Below, one piece after another: positions 24,298 to 33,087 of a stretch of DNA of 64,000 nucleotides. The position numbers were made by a program, and so were the translations under genes. Source of the stretch: Actinomadura syzygii. Lineage in GTDB: Bacteria; Actinomycetota; Actinomycetes; Streptosporangiales; Streptosporangiaceae. The notes under the pieces were generated by a model. That model was given only the letters and a program-made list of their open reading frames with translations. It had not been told where the DNA came from and did not search any database. The stretch's first letter is position 1. The number at the start of each line of letters is the position of its first letter. Location: assembly GCF_008085905.1 (NCBI RefSeq), contig NZ_VSFF01000010.1, positions 62,001-126,000 on the forward strand. Direction: 5' to 3'.

Positions 24298-25071
24298 TCA
24301 CGCGGGCCAGTCCGGGCGGCGCTTCTCCAGGAAGGCGGTCATGCCCTCCTGCGCCTCCGGGGTCTGGCTCGACGCGGCCATCACCTCGATCGCGTACGCG
24401 TAGGCGTCCTGCTCGGGACGGTCGAACTGCGCGTACATCGCCTGCTTGCCGAGCGCCTTGCTGCGCGGGCTGCCCTGCGTGGCGCGCTGGAGGAGCTCGT
24501 GGACGGTCTTGTCGAGCTGCTCGTCCGGCACCGCGTAGTTGACCAGGCCCCAGTCGGCGGCCGTCGCCGCGTCGAACACCTCGCCGGTCAGGGCCATCTC
24601 GGCGGCGCGCTTGCGGCCGACGTTGTGCGAGATCGCGACCAGCGGGGTGTGGCAGAACCAGCCGCCCCTGCCGCCCGGCGCGGCGAACCCGGCGCTCTCG
24701 GCGGCGACCGCGAGGTCGCAGCTCGCGACGAGCTGGCAGCCCGCCGCCGTGGCGAGGCCGTGCACCCGCGCGACCACCACCTGCGGGACGGACTGGATCG
24801 TCCGCATCAGCCCCTCGCACACCTTCAGCAGGTCGCGGACGTCGGCGTGGGACGCCCCCGCCATGTCGGCGAAGTCGTGCCCGGCGGAGAAGACCGGGCC
24901 GTTCGCCGCGAGCACGATCCCGCGCGCGTCCGTGCCGCCGACCTCGCGGAACGCGCCGGTCAGCGCGAGCAGGAACGCACGGGACAGCGCGTTGCGGCGG
25001 CGCGGCCGGTTCATCGTGATCGTGGCGAACGGGCCGTCGCGACCGATCAGGACGTCGTCGTCTTCGCTCAT
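24298..25071 (-). CDS. Enoyl-CoA hydratase/isomerase family protein (ECHDC3-like)
   Basis: A 257-residue crotonase-fold protein. The CoA oxyanion-hole segments are present (FSAGHDFADM near 61 and the VHGLATAAGCQLVASCDLAVA stretch near 104). The region that usually holds the catalytic Glu residues reads APGGRGGWFCHTPLVAISHNVG instead, as in the ECHDC3 subgroup, which lacks both. A hydratase reaction is therefore doubtful; hydrolase, isomerase or non-catalytic roles are possible. It ends two bases from the convergent methyltransferase. Confidence 0.85.
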   Translation of the reverse strand: MSEDDDVLIGRDGPFATITMNRPRRRNALSRAFLLALTGAFREVGGTDARGIVLAANGPVFSAGHDFADMAGASHADVRDLLKVCEGLMRTIQSVPQVVVARVHGLATAAGCQLVASCDLAVAAESAGFAAPGGRGGWFCHTPLVAISHNVGRKRAAEMALTGEVFDAATAADWGLVNYAVPDEQLDKTVHELLQRATQGSPRSKALGKQAMYAQFDRPEQDAYAYAIEVMAASSQTPEAQEGMTAFLEKRRPDWPA

Positions 25072-25141
25072 GCTCTCGACGTTACGTCAGACCCTCGTCG
25101 TACGGTGGGGCCCGTCACCGGACGGCCGAGGGGGTCTGGCC

Positions 25142-25528
25142 TTGAAGCTGCTCACCGCCACCAACTCCACCCAGGGATTCCGCGACAACGACTTCGACTG
25201 GTGCGTCGAGGGCGAACTCGTCCATATCGGGACGGTCTGCGCCCGCGACCGGGACGATCCCGACGGCGGCTGCGGCTGCGGCCGCTCGTTCGCCGGGCTG
25301 AACTCGCACCGCGCCACGACGACGGCGATGGTCCGGGACGTCCCGGGGTTCACCGTCGACGACCACGTCCTCGCGATCAGGTCCAGCCTTGAGCAGCAGG
25401 GCTGCGACCCGTCGTTCGCCGAGCACGAGGCGGCCCTGCTGCGCTGCCTCGTGCGCGACTGGCCGGTGGGGGTGATCGTCGAGCGGCGGCTGGATGAGAT
25501 CGTGGTACGGCACGTACTGCAGCCCTAG
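25142..25528 (+). CDS. Small conserved-looking protein of unknown function
   Basis: About 128 residues from a TTG at 25142, which follows GAGGGGGT; no ATG or GTG fits better. The sequence is compact and protein-like (KLLTATNSTQGFRDNDFDW, VCARD, GCGCGRSFAGLNSHRATTT), with a CGCG pair that could bind metal. I believe similar proteins occur widely in actinobacteria but cannot name a function. The next gene starts 15 bases downstream, so the two are probably co-transcribed. Confidence 0.7.
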   Translation: MKLLTATNSTQGFRDNDFDWCVEGELVHIGTVCARDRDDPDGGCGCGRSFAGLNSHRATTTAMVRDVPGFTVDDHVLAIRSSLEQQGCDPSFAEHEAALLRCLVRDWPVGVIVERRLDEIVVRHVLQP

Positions 25529-25543
25529 CTCGGGAGGTGCGCG

Positions 25544-25840
25544 ATGCTCGTCGCGTTCTCGGTGACCCCGCTCGGCGCCGGCGAGGAGGTCGGCGGGCTC
25601 GTCGCGGAGGCCGTGCGGGTGGTGCGCGAGAGCGGCCTCCCCAACCGGACGGACGCGATGTTCACGACCGTCGAGGGCGAGTGGGACGAGGTGATGGCCG
25701 TGGTCAAGGCCGCCGCCGACGCGGTGGCCGCGCGGGCCCCGCGGGTGAGCCTCGTCGTCAAGGCCGACCTGCGCCCCGGCGTGACCGGCGCCCTGGACGC
25801 CAAGGTCGAGTCGATCGAACGCCACCTCCGCGAGACCTAG
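25544..25840 (+). CDS. MTH1187/YkoF-type thiamine-binding protein
   Basis: A 98-residue ferredoxin-like protein of the thiamine-binding DUF77/MTH1187 family. Typical features are an N-terminal MLVAFSVTPLGAGEEVG, the NRTDAMFTTVEGEWDEVMAVV stretch and SLVVKADLRPG, followed by a C-terminal helix. Members bind thiamine or related pyrimidines, sometimes with transport genes; none lie here. GGGAGG precedes the ATG. Confidence 0.85.
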   Translation: MLVAFSVTPLGAGEEVGGLVAEAVRVVRESGLPNRTDAMFTTVEGEWDEVMAVVKAAADAVAARAPRVSLVVKADLRPGVTGALDAKVESIERHLRET

Positions 25841-25853
25841 CCGGGCGGGGGCG

Positions 25854-26318
25854 TTACTCGTCCGCCACCAGGCGGGCGGCTACCCGGTCCAGGACGGCCA
25901 GGTCTTCCGGCGGGAGGTCGTGCAGGGACGGCGGCGGGGTGTCGAGGATGCGCTCGGCCTTCGCGGCGGCGGCGCGGCCCGCCGCGGTCGCCGTGACGAG
26001 CTTGGAGCGGCGGTCCGCCGGGTTCGGGGAGCGCTCCACCAGGCCGCGCCCCACGAGGTCGTCCACCACGAGGGTGGCGTAGGGGCGGTCGGTGAGCAGG
26101 GCGTCGGCGAGGCCGCCGAGCGTCATCGGCTCGGGCGCGGCGGCGATGTGGCGCAGCGCCTTGATCCGGAAGAAGCTCATGCCGAGCGCCTCGGTGACCT
26201 CGCGCCGCCGGTCGCCGCGCTCGTGCAGCAGGACGCGGAGGTTGTGCCACGTCCGGGCGGCCATCTCCGCGCGGGTGCCGGACGGCGTCGGGTGCGGCGC
26301 GGCGGCGTGCTCGGTCAT
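25854..26318 (-). CDS. MarR-family regulator coupled to an MFS exporter
   Basis: A 154-residue winged-helix MarR protein (LRHIAAAPEPMTLGGLADALLT, wing LVERSPNPADRRSKLVTAT). Its ATG overlaps the stop of the upstream MFS gene by three bases (ATGA), so it is translated with it. The operon probably controls itself through the GTTGTA/TACAAC palindrome in front of the MFS start. Confidence 0.87.
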   Translation of the reverse strand: MTEHAAAPHPTPSGTRAEMAARTWHNLRVLLHERGDRRREVTEALGMSFFRIKALRHIAAAPEPMTLGGLADALLTDRPYATLVVDDLVGRGLVERSPNPADRRSKLVTATAAGRAAAAKAERILDTPPPSLHDLPPEDLAVLDRVAARLVADE

Positions 26319-27784
26319 GAGGTGGTCGCTCCCGTCGCCACGTGGCGTCCCCCGGCTGGCTCGTCGTCGGCGTCGAACAGGGCGGCCGTGCGCGCGGCGC
26401 TGCGGGCGGCCCGGCGGCCGGTCGTGACCGTGCCGAGGACGAGGACGGCGGCGGCGCAACCGGTCAGCACCCAGTATGCCGGGCGGGCAGCGGCCACGAA
26501 GGCGGGCGCGGCGGACGTCCCGGACGTCCCCGCGGCGAGCACCGCGCCGATCACCGCGACGCCGAGCGCCTGCCCCACCTGGCGGCTGGTGGACGCGACC
26601 GCCGCCGCGACCCCGGCCTGCGCGCGCGGCATCCCGGACACGGCCGTGTTGGTGACGGGCGAGTTGAGCATCCCGAACCCGATGCCGAACAGCACGTACG
26701 AGACGAACATCGTCGCGTCGCGGGTCTCGGCGTCGAACGCGGCGAACAGCAGCCCGCTCGCGAGCATCGACGCCCCGGCGATCTGGAGCGGCAGGCGCGG
26801 GCCGCGGCTCGCGACGAGGCGTCCGGACAGCGGCCCGCAGATCGCGGTCATCGCGGCCATCGGCAGCAGGTACGCCCCGGCGTGCAGCGCCGACAGCCCC
26901 CGGACGTTCTGCAGGTACAGCGTGTTGACGAACAGGAACCCGCCGAGCCCGGCGAACCCGCCGACGGCGACGAGGGTCGCGCCGGAGAACGGGATGCTGC
27001 GGAAGAACCGCAGGTCGATCAGCGGCTCGGGAGTGCGGAGCGCGTGCAGCGCGAACCCGGCGAGCGCGGCGGCGGCGAGGAGCGCGGCGCCGTAGACGAC
27101 GGGGTCGCCGAGGCCGCGGCCCGGCGCCTCGATGATCGCGTAGGTCACCGAGCCGAGCGTCAGGATCATCAGGGCCTGGCCGAGCGGGTCGGGACGGCGC
27201 GGCCGCTCCGCCCGCGACTCGGGCACGAACAGCGCGGTCAGCGTCAGCGCGGCGAGCCCGATCGGGACGTTCAGCCAGAAGATCGCCCGCCAGCCGACCG
27301 AGTCGACGAGGACCCCGCCGACGAGCGGCCCCATCGCCATGCTCAGCCCGACGACGCCGCCCCAGACGCCGATGGCGCGGGCCCGCTCGCGCGGCTCGGT
27401 GAACACGTTCGTGATGATCCCCATCGCGACCGGGTTGAGCATCGACCCGCCGACCGCCTGCACGACGCGGGCGGCGACGAGCAGCCCGAGGGACGGCGCG
27501 AGGCTGCACAGCACGGACCCGAGGGTGAACAGCGCGAGCCCCGTCTGGAACACCCGGCGGCGGCCGATCCGGTCGCCCGTCGAGCCGGACAGGATCAGCA
27601 GCGACGCGAGGACGATCAGGTAGGCGTCGATCGTCCACTGGAGCCCGGAGACGGAGCTGTGGAAGTCGTCCTGCAAGGTGGGGAGCGCGACGTTCAGGAT
27701 GGTGTTGTCGAGGCTGACGATGAGCAGGCTCATACAACAGATGGCCAGCACTGCCATCCTGCGCCGCTGGCTGAGCTCCGGCAT
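26315..27784 (-). CDS. MFS drug exporter, DHA2 (EmrB/QacA) family
   Basis: A 489-residue, roughly 14-helix exporter. The ATG at 27784 has GGAGG four bases upstream; an earlier in-frame ATG at 27808 falls inside the operator. LDNTILNVALPTL (helix 1), QWTIDAYLIV, DRIGRRRVFQ (motif A) and GPLVGGVLVDSVGW mark the DHA2 group. First gene of a two-gene operon with its MarR regulator. It is a second copy of the efflux/MarR theme seen at 4.5-6.7 kb, but arranged as an operon rather than divergently. Confidence 0.9.
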   Translation of the reverse strand: MPELSQRRRMAVLAICCMSLLIVSLDNTILNVALPTLQDDFHSSVSGLQWTIDAYLIVLASLLILSGSTGDRIGRRRVFQTGLALFTLGSVLCSLAPSLGLLVAARVVQAVGGSMLNPVAMGIITNVFTEPRERARAIGVWGGVVGLSMAMGPLVGGVLVDSVGWRAIFWLNVPIGLAALTLTALFVPESRAERPRRPDPLGQALMILTLGSVTYAIIEAPGRGLGDPVVYGAALLAAAALAGFALHALRTPEPLIDLRFFRSIPFSGATLVAVGGFAGLGGFLFVNTLYLQNVRGLSALHAGAYLLPMAAMTAICGPLSGRLVASRGPRLPLQIAGASMLASGLLFAAFDAETRDATMFVSYVLFGIGFGMLNSPVTNTAVSGMPRAQAGVAAAVASTSRQVGQALGVAVIGAVLAAGTSGTSAAPAFVAAARPAYWVLTGCAAAVLVLGTVTTGRRAARSAARTAALFDADDEPAGGRHVATGATTS

Positions 27785-27797
27785 GCGACCTCCAATC

Positions 27798-27813
27798 GTT
27801 GTAGGCATACAAC
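27798..27813. promoter_or_regulatory. MarR operator candidate GTTGTA-N4-TACAAC
   Basis: Perfect 6-bp inverted arms 14 bases before the MFS start codon, overlapping the probable 5' leader. It resembles MarR-type operators in size. The regulator is presumably the MarR protein encoded by the second gene of the operon. Confidence 0.65.
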
Positions 27814-27844
27814 CATTGGACGGTCGTAACCATTCCCGGCGGGG

Positions 27845-28660
27845 TCAGCGCAGCGCCGGGACCCGTCCGCGCGCCGCCGGGACGACCAGCGGCGTTCCGG
27901 TCTCCGGGCAGTCGATCACACGGCACGGCAGCCCGAACACCCGCTCGACCAGGTCCGCCGTGACGACCTCGGACGGCTCGCCCGCCGCGACGATCCGGCC
28001 ATCCCGCATGGCGATGATGTGCGTGGCGTATCGGGCGGCGTGGTTGAGATCATGCAGGACGGCGACGACCGTGCGCCCCTCCTCGTGCAGCCCGGCGCAC
28101 AGGTCGAGCACCTCGATCTGGTGGGCGATGTCGAGGTAGGTCGTCGGCTCGTCGAGGAGCAGCAGCGGCGTCTGCTGGGCGAGCGCCATCGCGATCCAGA
28201 CGCGCTGGCGCTGCCCGCCGGACAGCTCGTCCACGTGCCGTCCCGCGAGGTCCTGGACGCCGGTCGCCGCCATCGACTCGGCGACGACCCGCTCGTCCTC
28301 GCGCGACCACTGGCGGAGCAGGCTCTGGTGCGGGTACCGGCCGCGTGACACCAGGTCGGCGACCGTGATGCCCTCCGGCGCGATCGACGACTGCGGGAGC
28401 AGGCCGAGCGTCCGGGCGAGCTTCTTCGCGGGCCAGTCCGCGATGGGGCGGCCGTCCAGGACGACCGTCCCGGCGGACGGTCTCAGGATCCGCGCGAGCG
28501 CCCGCAGCAGCGTCGACTTGCCGCACGCGTTCGGGCCGACGATCACCGTGAACGAGCCGTCCGGGACGGTGACGTCCAGGTCTTCGGCGATGACGCGCTT
28601 GTCGTAGGCGAGGGTCAGACCGGTACCGGTGAGCCGCGCGTGTTCCGAGGCGTGTTCCAT
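27845..28660 (-). CDS. Iron-siderophore ABC transporter ATP-binding protein
   Basis: A 271-residue FecE/FhuC-type ATPase. Walker A is VGPNACGKSTLL (about 42-53), the ABC signature is ELSGGQRQRV (about 143-152), and Walker B is LLLLDEPTTYLD. HDLNHAARYA carries the switch His. Its ATG overlaps the stop of the second permease (ATGA). It drives import of a ferric siderophore through the two FecCD permeases, with the Tat lipoprotein at 30873 as the receptor. Confidence 0.93.
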   Translation of the reverse strand: MEHASEHARLTGTGLTLAYDKRVIAEDLDVTVPDGSFTVIVGPNACGKSTLLRALARILRPSAGTVVLDGRPIADWPAKKLARTLGLLPQSSIAPEGITVADLVSRGRYPHQSLLRQWSREDERVVAESMAATGVQDLAGRHVDELSGGQRQRVWIAMALAQQTPLLLLDEPTTYLDIAHQIEVLDLCAGLHEEGRTVVAVLHDLNHAARYATHIIAMRDGRIVAAGEPSEVVTADLVERVFGLPCRVIDCPETGTPLVVPAARGRVPALR

Positions 28661-29691
28661 CAGATGCGTCCCGTCTTGCGTTGCGCCACGAGGAGCCAGA
28701 CCAGGTATCCGCCGCCGAGCAGCCCGGTCACCACGCCGACCGGGAGCTGGTGGCCGGGGAAGGCGCGCTGCGCCGCGAAGTCGGCGGCGACCAGCAGCGC
28801 CGCGCCCATGCAGGCCGCGGGCAGCAGGTTCGGGCCGGGCGCGCGGGTCAGCCGCCCGGCGAGCTGCGGCGCGGTCAGCGCGACGAACGCGACCGGACCG
28901 GCCGCCGCCGCGGCGAGCGAGGTGAGCAGCACCGCCGCGACCAGCATGACGAGGCGGACGCGCTCGATCGGCACGCCGAGGCCGTGCGCGGCGTCGTCGC
29001 CCATCTCCAGCATGCGCAGCGCCCGGCCGCAGCCGACGAGGACGAGCGGTCCGAGGACGGCGAGCGCGCCGAGCACGGGCGCCGCGTCCGCCCAGTCGCG
29101 GCCGTCGAGGCTGCCGGTCAGCCACAGCACGGCGCGGGCCGCGTCGACGATCCGCGCCTGGGTGAGCAGGTAGCCGTTCACGCCGGTGAGGATCGCGGCG
29201 ACGCCGATCCCGACGAGGACGAGCCGCTGCCCGTGCGCGCCGCGCCGTCCCGCCACCGCGAGGACGGCGAGCCCGGTCGCGAGGCCGCCGCCCGCCGCGC
29301 CCGCCGCGACGGCGGCGGTGCCGCCGCCGGTCAGCACGATGACGGCGAGCACGCCGGTGGCCGCGCCCTGGCTGAAGCCGAGCACGTCCGGGCTGCCGAG
29401 CGGGTTCCGGACGAGCGACTGGAAGATCGCCCCGGCCAGCCCGAGCGCGGCCCCGGCGGCGAGCCCGGTCGCGACGCGCGGCAGCCTGAGCTGGTTCACG
29501 ATGAGGTCGTCGGCCGCCGAGCCCCGGCCGAGCAGCGTCCGGACCACGCCGGCCGGGCTCATCGGGAAGTCGCCGCTGCCGATGAGGAGCACGCCTGTCC
29601 CGAGCGCGACGGCGAGGCAGGCCGCCGCGACGGCGAGCGCGCGGACCCGGAACCGGAACGACAGCCCGCCCGGCGTCCGCAGGACGGTCAC
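28660..29691 (-). CDS. FecCD-family siderophore permease (second subunit)
   Basis: A 343-residue inner-membrane permease with about nine or ten helices. LRLPRVATGLAAGAALGLAG and QSLVRNPLGSPDVLGFSQGA are the FecCD signatures. The GTG at 29691 overlaps the stop of the first permease (GTGA), and its own stop overlaps the ATPase start, so the three genes are tightly coupled. Confidence 0.92.
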   Translation of the reverse strand: MTVLRTPGGLSFRFRVRALAVAAACLAVALGTGVLLIGSGDFPMSPAGVVRTLLGRGSAADDLIVNQLRLPRVATGLAAGAALGLAGAIFQSLVRNPLGSPDVLGFSQGAATGVLAVIVLTGGGTAAVAAGAAGGGLATGLAVLAVAGRRGAHGQRLVLVGIGVAAILTGVNGYLLTQARIVDAARAVLWLTGSLDGRDWADAAPVLGALAVLGPLVLVGCGRALRMLEMGDDAAHGLGVPIERVRLVMLVAAVLLTSLAAAAAGPVAFVALTAPQLAGRLTRAPGPNLLPAACMGAALLVAADFAAQRAFPGHQLPVGVVTGLLGGGYLVWLLVAQRKTGRI

Positions 29692-30725
29692 GCCGCCACC
29701 GCCCCGCGCGGCCGCCGGACGAAGTACAGGAACACCGGCCCGCCCGCCACGACCATCACGACCCCGACCTGGAGCTCGGACGGCCGCACCGCGACGCGCC
29801 CGAGGACGTCCGCCGCCAGCAGCAGCGCCGGGGCGAGGACGGCGCAGTACGGGAACAGCCAGCGCAGGTCGGGCCCGGTCAGCGCGCGGACGAGGTGCGG
29901 CACCATCAGCCCCACGAACACGATCGGCCCGCACGCCGCCGTCGCCGCCCCGCACAGCAGCGTCACGGCGAGGATCGCGGCGATCCGGGCACGGCCGGGG
30001 TTCGCGCCGAGCGCGCGGGCCGCGTCCTCGCCCATCGCCAGCGCGTTCAGCGGACGGGCCAGCAGCAGCGCCAGCACGAGCCCGGCGACGACGAACGGCG
30101 CGACGCGCACGATCGTGTAGTTCTGCGCGGAGGCGAGGGAGCCGACCGTCCAGAAGCGCATGCGGTCCAGGGACGCGGTGTCGAGCAACTGCACGGCGCT
30201 GACGTAGGAGAACAGCGCGGCGTTCAGCGCGGACCCGGCGAGCGCGAGCCGCGCCGGGGTGGCGCCGCGCCCGCCGCCGACCGCGTACAGCAGCACGGCG
30301 ACCGCCCCGGCGCCCGCGAACGCGAACCACACGAACCCGGTGAACGAGGCGACGCCGAGGAACGAGATCGCGGACACGACGGCGGCGGACGCGCCCGCGT
30401 TGACGCCGAGCAGCCCGGGGTCGGCGAGGGGGTTGCGGGTGAGCGCCTGCATCACCGCCCCGGCGAGGCCGAGCGCGACGCCCGCGAGGAGCCCGAGCAG
30501 GGTGCGCGGGAGACGCATCTCGTGGACGACCGCGTACGCGGCCGAGTCGGCGTGGAACAGCCCGTCCCACGCCTCGCCGAGGGACAGCGGCCGCGCGCCG
30601 ACCGCGAGGCTCAGCACGACCGCGACCAGCAGGAACAGCGTCGCGGCGGCGAGCCCGGCGGCGCGCCGTCCGCCCGCGGCGCGCGGTGCGGGAGGCGCCT
30701 CGGGCGGGGGCTTGGTCAGCAACAC
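29688..30725 (-). CDS. FecCD-family siderophore permease (first subunit)
   Basis: A 345-residue permease from a GTG at 30725, which has GGAG eight bases upstream. An earlier in-frame GTG at 30788 would add 21 Ala/Pro-rich residues but has no binding site and lies only 12 bases from the DtxR box. Signatures LPRTLLGLLAGVALGLAG and QALTRNPLADPGLLGVNAG are present. First gene of the three-gene leftward import operon, repressed by iron through the box at 30800. Confidence 0.9.
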   Translation of the reverse strand: MLLTKPPPEAPPAPRAAGGRRAAGLAAATLFLLVAVVLSLAVGARPLSLGEAWDGLFHADSAAYAVVHEMRLPRTLLGLLAGVALGLAGAVMQALTRNPLADPGLLGVNAGASAAVVSAISFLGVASFTGFVWFAFAGAGAVAVLLYAVGGGRGATPARLALAGSALNAALFSYVSAVQLLDTASLDRMRFWTVGSLASAQNYTIVRVAPFVVAGLVLALLLARPLNALAMGEDAARALGANPGRARIAAILAVTLLCGAATAACGPIVFVGLMVPHLVRALTGPDLRWLFPYCAVLAPALLLAADVLGRVAVRPSELQVGVVMVVAGGPVFLYFVRRPRGAVAA

Positions 30726-30799
30726 CTGGCGGGCTCCGGGGGGACGGGCCGGGACCGCCGTCCCGGCGACCGGGACGGCCCCTGCCACTGGACAAGAAC

Positions 30800-30818
30800 T
30801 TAGGTTAGGTTAACCTAA
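30800..30818. promoter_or_regulatory. DtxR/IdeR iron box
   Basis: TTAGGTTAGGTTAACCTAA matches the DtxR/IdeR consensus (TTAGGTTAGSCTAACCTAA) at 18 of 19 positions. It sits between the divergent permease operon and the siderophore-binding lipoprotein and should repress both when iron is sufficient. Confidence 0.9.
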
Positions 30819-30872
30819 CGCCGTCCAGGTCGATATATGGCCGTCGCAGTTGATTTATGGAGATCGTCCGAA

Positions 30873-31925
30873 ATGTCGAATACCGGTGTCCGGCAGACCG
30901 TCCGCGGCGCGCGCACGAGCGGGCTCACGAGGCGGGGCCTGCTCGGCGCGGGCGGCGCGCTCGCCCTCGGCGCGTTCGCGGCCGCGTGCGGCGGCGGCGA
31001 CGGGGACGGCACGGCGTCCCCGTCCGGCGGCGCGTGGTCGTTCACCGACGACCGGGGCACGAAGGCCGGCCTCAAGCGGCGGCCGGAGCGCGTCGTCGGC
31101 TACGTCGGCACCGCCGCCGCCCTGTACGACTTCGGCGTCGACAAGCAGCTCGTCGGCGTGTTCGGCCCGACGAAGCTCAAGGACGGCAAGCCCGACCCGC
31201 AGGCCGGGAACCTGCCGATCGACCGGCTGGAGGTCATCGGCAACGCCTACGGCGAGTTCAACATCGAGAAGTACGCCGCGCTCCGTCCCGAACTGCTCGT
31301 GGACAACATGTTCGTGCCGGGCGACCTCTTCTACGTCCCCGCGGAGAGCAAGGAGAAGATCTTCGCGCTCGCGCCGAGCGTCGCGATCTCGACCGGCGCC
31401 GTCGCGCTGCCGAAGCCCCTCGAACGGACCGCCGCGCTCGCCGCCGCGCTCGGCGCCGACCTGAACGCGCCCAAGGTGACCGCCGCGAAGGCGCGGTTCG
31501 AGAAGGCGGCCGAGGCGCTGCGCGCGGCGGCGAAGGCCAACGCCGGGCTGAAGGTGCTGGCCGCGTCCGCGAGCCCCGACCTGTTCTACGCGTCGAGCCC
31601 GGCCAAGAACACCGACCTCATCTACTTCAAGGAGCTGGGCGTCGACCTGATCGTCCCGGACAAGCCCGGACGGGACGGCTACTACGAGGAGCTGAGCTGG
31701 GAGAACGCCGGCAAGTACAAGGCCGACGTCATCCTGCTCGACGCCCGGACGCAGGCGCTCCAGCCGAAGGACCTCGGGTCCAGGCCGTCCTGGCGCGAGC
31801 TGCCCGCGGTGGCGGCGGGACAGGTCGTCCCCTGGCAGCCCGAGCCCCGCTTCTCCTACGAGGGCTGCGCCCCGATCCTCGAAGCCCTCGCCGCCACCGT
31901 CACGTCCGCGAAGAAGACCGGCTGA
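30873..31925 (+). CDS. Tat-exported iron-siderophore-binding lipoprotein
   Basis: A 350-residue substrate-binding protein (FepB/FhuD class). The ATG at 30873 is preceded by GGAG; a longer in-frame start at 30837 is less likely. A twin-arginine signal (TRRGLLGAGG) runs into a lipobox AAAC, so the protein is exported folded and lipid-anchored. TDDRG, RRPERVVGYVG and DRLEVIGNAYGEFNIEKYAAL are family features. Divergent from the permease genes under a shared DtxR box and followed 11 bases later by the ferric reductase gene. Confidence 0.92.
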   Translation: MSNTGVRQTVRGARTSGLTRRGLLGAGGALALGAFAAACGGGDGDGTASPSGGAWSFTDDRGTKAGLKRRPERVVGYVGTAAALYDFGVDKQLVGVFGPTKLKDGKPDPQAGNLPIDRLEVIGNAYGEFNIEKYAALRPELLVDNMFVPGDLFYVPAESKEKIFALAPSVAISTGAVALPKPLERTAALAAALGADLNAPKVTAAKARFEKAAEALRAAAKANAGLKVLAASASPDLFYASSPAKNTDLIYFKELGVDLIVPDKPGRDGYYEELSWENAGKYKADVILLDARTQALQPKDLGSRPSWRELPAVAAGQVVPWQPEPRFSYEGCAPILEALAATVTSAKKTG

Positions 31926-31936
31926 AAGGCTACGCG

Positions 31937-32788
31937 ATGCCCACCCCCGCACACCCGTACGCGTTCTTCGACCTGCACGTCCTCCGGTCCGAGCGGCTCG
32001 GCCCGTCCATGGTCCGGATCACCTTCGGCGGGACGGCCCTGGACGGCGCCGACCCCGGCGGCGGCCGCTTCGTCTCCGCCGGGCGCGACCAGCGTTTCAA
32101 GATCTTCCTGCCGCACCCGCACCAGGACGCGCCGGTCATGCCGGACAGCACCGGCGGCGACACCTGGTTCGCCGACTGGCGGGCGCTGGACCCGGCCGAG
32201 CGCGGCATCATGCGCTCCTACACCGTCCGCGACCGGCGGGACGGCGCGCTGGACGTCGACTTCGCGCTGCACGGCCACGGCGCGTCCGGTCCGGCCGCGA
32301 CCTGGGCGGCGGCCGCCGTGAAGGGCGACCGGATCACCGTGCTCGGCCCCACCGGGCCGGACAACGGCGGCTACGACTTCCGCCCGCCGCCCGGCGTCCC
32401 GGTGGTGATCGCGGGCGACCTGACCGCGCTGCCCGCGATCGCCGGGAACCTCGCCTCGCTGCCCGCCGGGACGCCCGTCCGGGCCTGGGTGGACGTCCCC
32501 GACCCGGCGGACCGGCAGGATTTGCCGACCGCCGCCGACGCCGACATCACGTGGACGTCCCCCGGCGGCCTGGTCGACGCGGTCCGCGCCGCCGCGATCC
32601 CGGACGGCGCCTACGCCTGGATCGCGGGCGAGTCCGCCGTGGTCAAGGCGCTGCGCCGCCACCTCGTGAAGGAGCGCGGGCTGGACCGGCGCGCCGTCAC
32701 GTTCACCGGCTACTGGCGGCGCGGCGCCACCGAGGAGGACCTCCTCGCCGAGGTCGTCGCGGGCGGCAGCCCCGCCACCGAGGAGTGA
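31937..32788 (+). CDS. Siderophore-interacting protein (FAD-dependent ferric-siderophore reductase)
   Basis: A 283-residue cytoplasmic flavoprotein of the SIP family. The FAD motif RSYTVR lies near residue 94, and the NAD(P)H-binding half holds VVIAGDLTALPAI (about 155-167) and YAWIAGESAVVKALRRHL. It releases iron from imported ferric siderophores by reduction. Partner of the transporter; no siderophore biosynthesis genes are in the window. Confidence 0.92.
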   Translation: MPTPAHPYAFFDLHVLRSERLGPSMVRITFGGTALDGADPGGGRFVSAGRDQRFKIFLPHPHQDAPVMPDSTGGDTWFADWRALDPAERGIMRSYTVRDRRDGALDVDFALHGHGASGPAATWAAAAVKGDRITVLGPTGPDNGGYDFRPPPGVPVVIAGDLTALPAIAGNLASLPAGTPVRAWVDVPDPADRQDLPTAADADITWTSPGGLVDAVRAAAIPDGAYAWIAGESAVVKALRRHLVKERGLDRRAVTFTGYWRRGATEEDLLAEVVAGGSPATEE

Positions 32789-32877
32789 CGCCCGGCCGTC
32801 CGGGGCGCTGCCCGACCGCCTCCTGACCGGACGCCGATCGCGCGCCGGGCGGCGGCCCGGCGCGCGAGGACGGCGGA

Positions 32878-33087
32878 TCAGCCCAGGTCGAGCCCGCCGC
32901 TCCGCACCCGCCGCGCGAACGCGCGCCACTCGGCGGACGCGAAGAAGAGCTTGGGCCCGTCCGGGTCTTTGGAATCCCGCACCCCGATGCCAGCGGCGAG
33001 CCCCGCCACCTCCACGCACTGACCGCCGGTGTCACCGCTGCGGCTGCTCTTCCGCCACTGGATCTTCGACGTCTCGCGGATGCTCAT
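32878..33087 (-). CDS. DUF397 protein
   Basis: A 69-residue DUF397 protein: WRKSSRSGDTGGQCVEVA, IGVRDSKDPDGPKLFF and a W-containing end. These small proteins are usually encoded next to an XRE-type regulator and form antitoxin-like or signalling pairs in actinobacteria. Its ATG overlaps the stop of the XRE gene by four bases. Confidence 0.93.
   Translation of the reverse strand: MSIRETSKIQWRKSSRSGDTGGQCVEVAGLAAGIGVRDSKDPDGPKLFFASAEWRAFARRVRSGGLDLG

Noticed and set aside
28663..30120. Long rightward open frames across the siderophore permease genes and the Mrp operon
   Set aside because: They are antisense shadows typical of very high GC DNA; the leftward frames carry all transporter signatures and overlapping starts.
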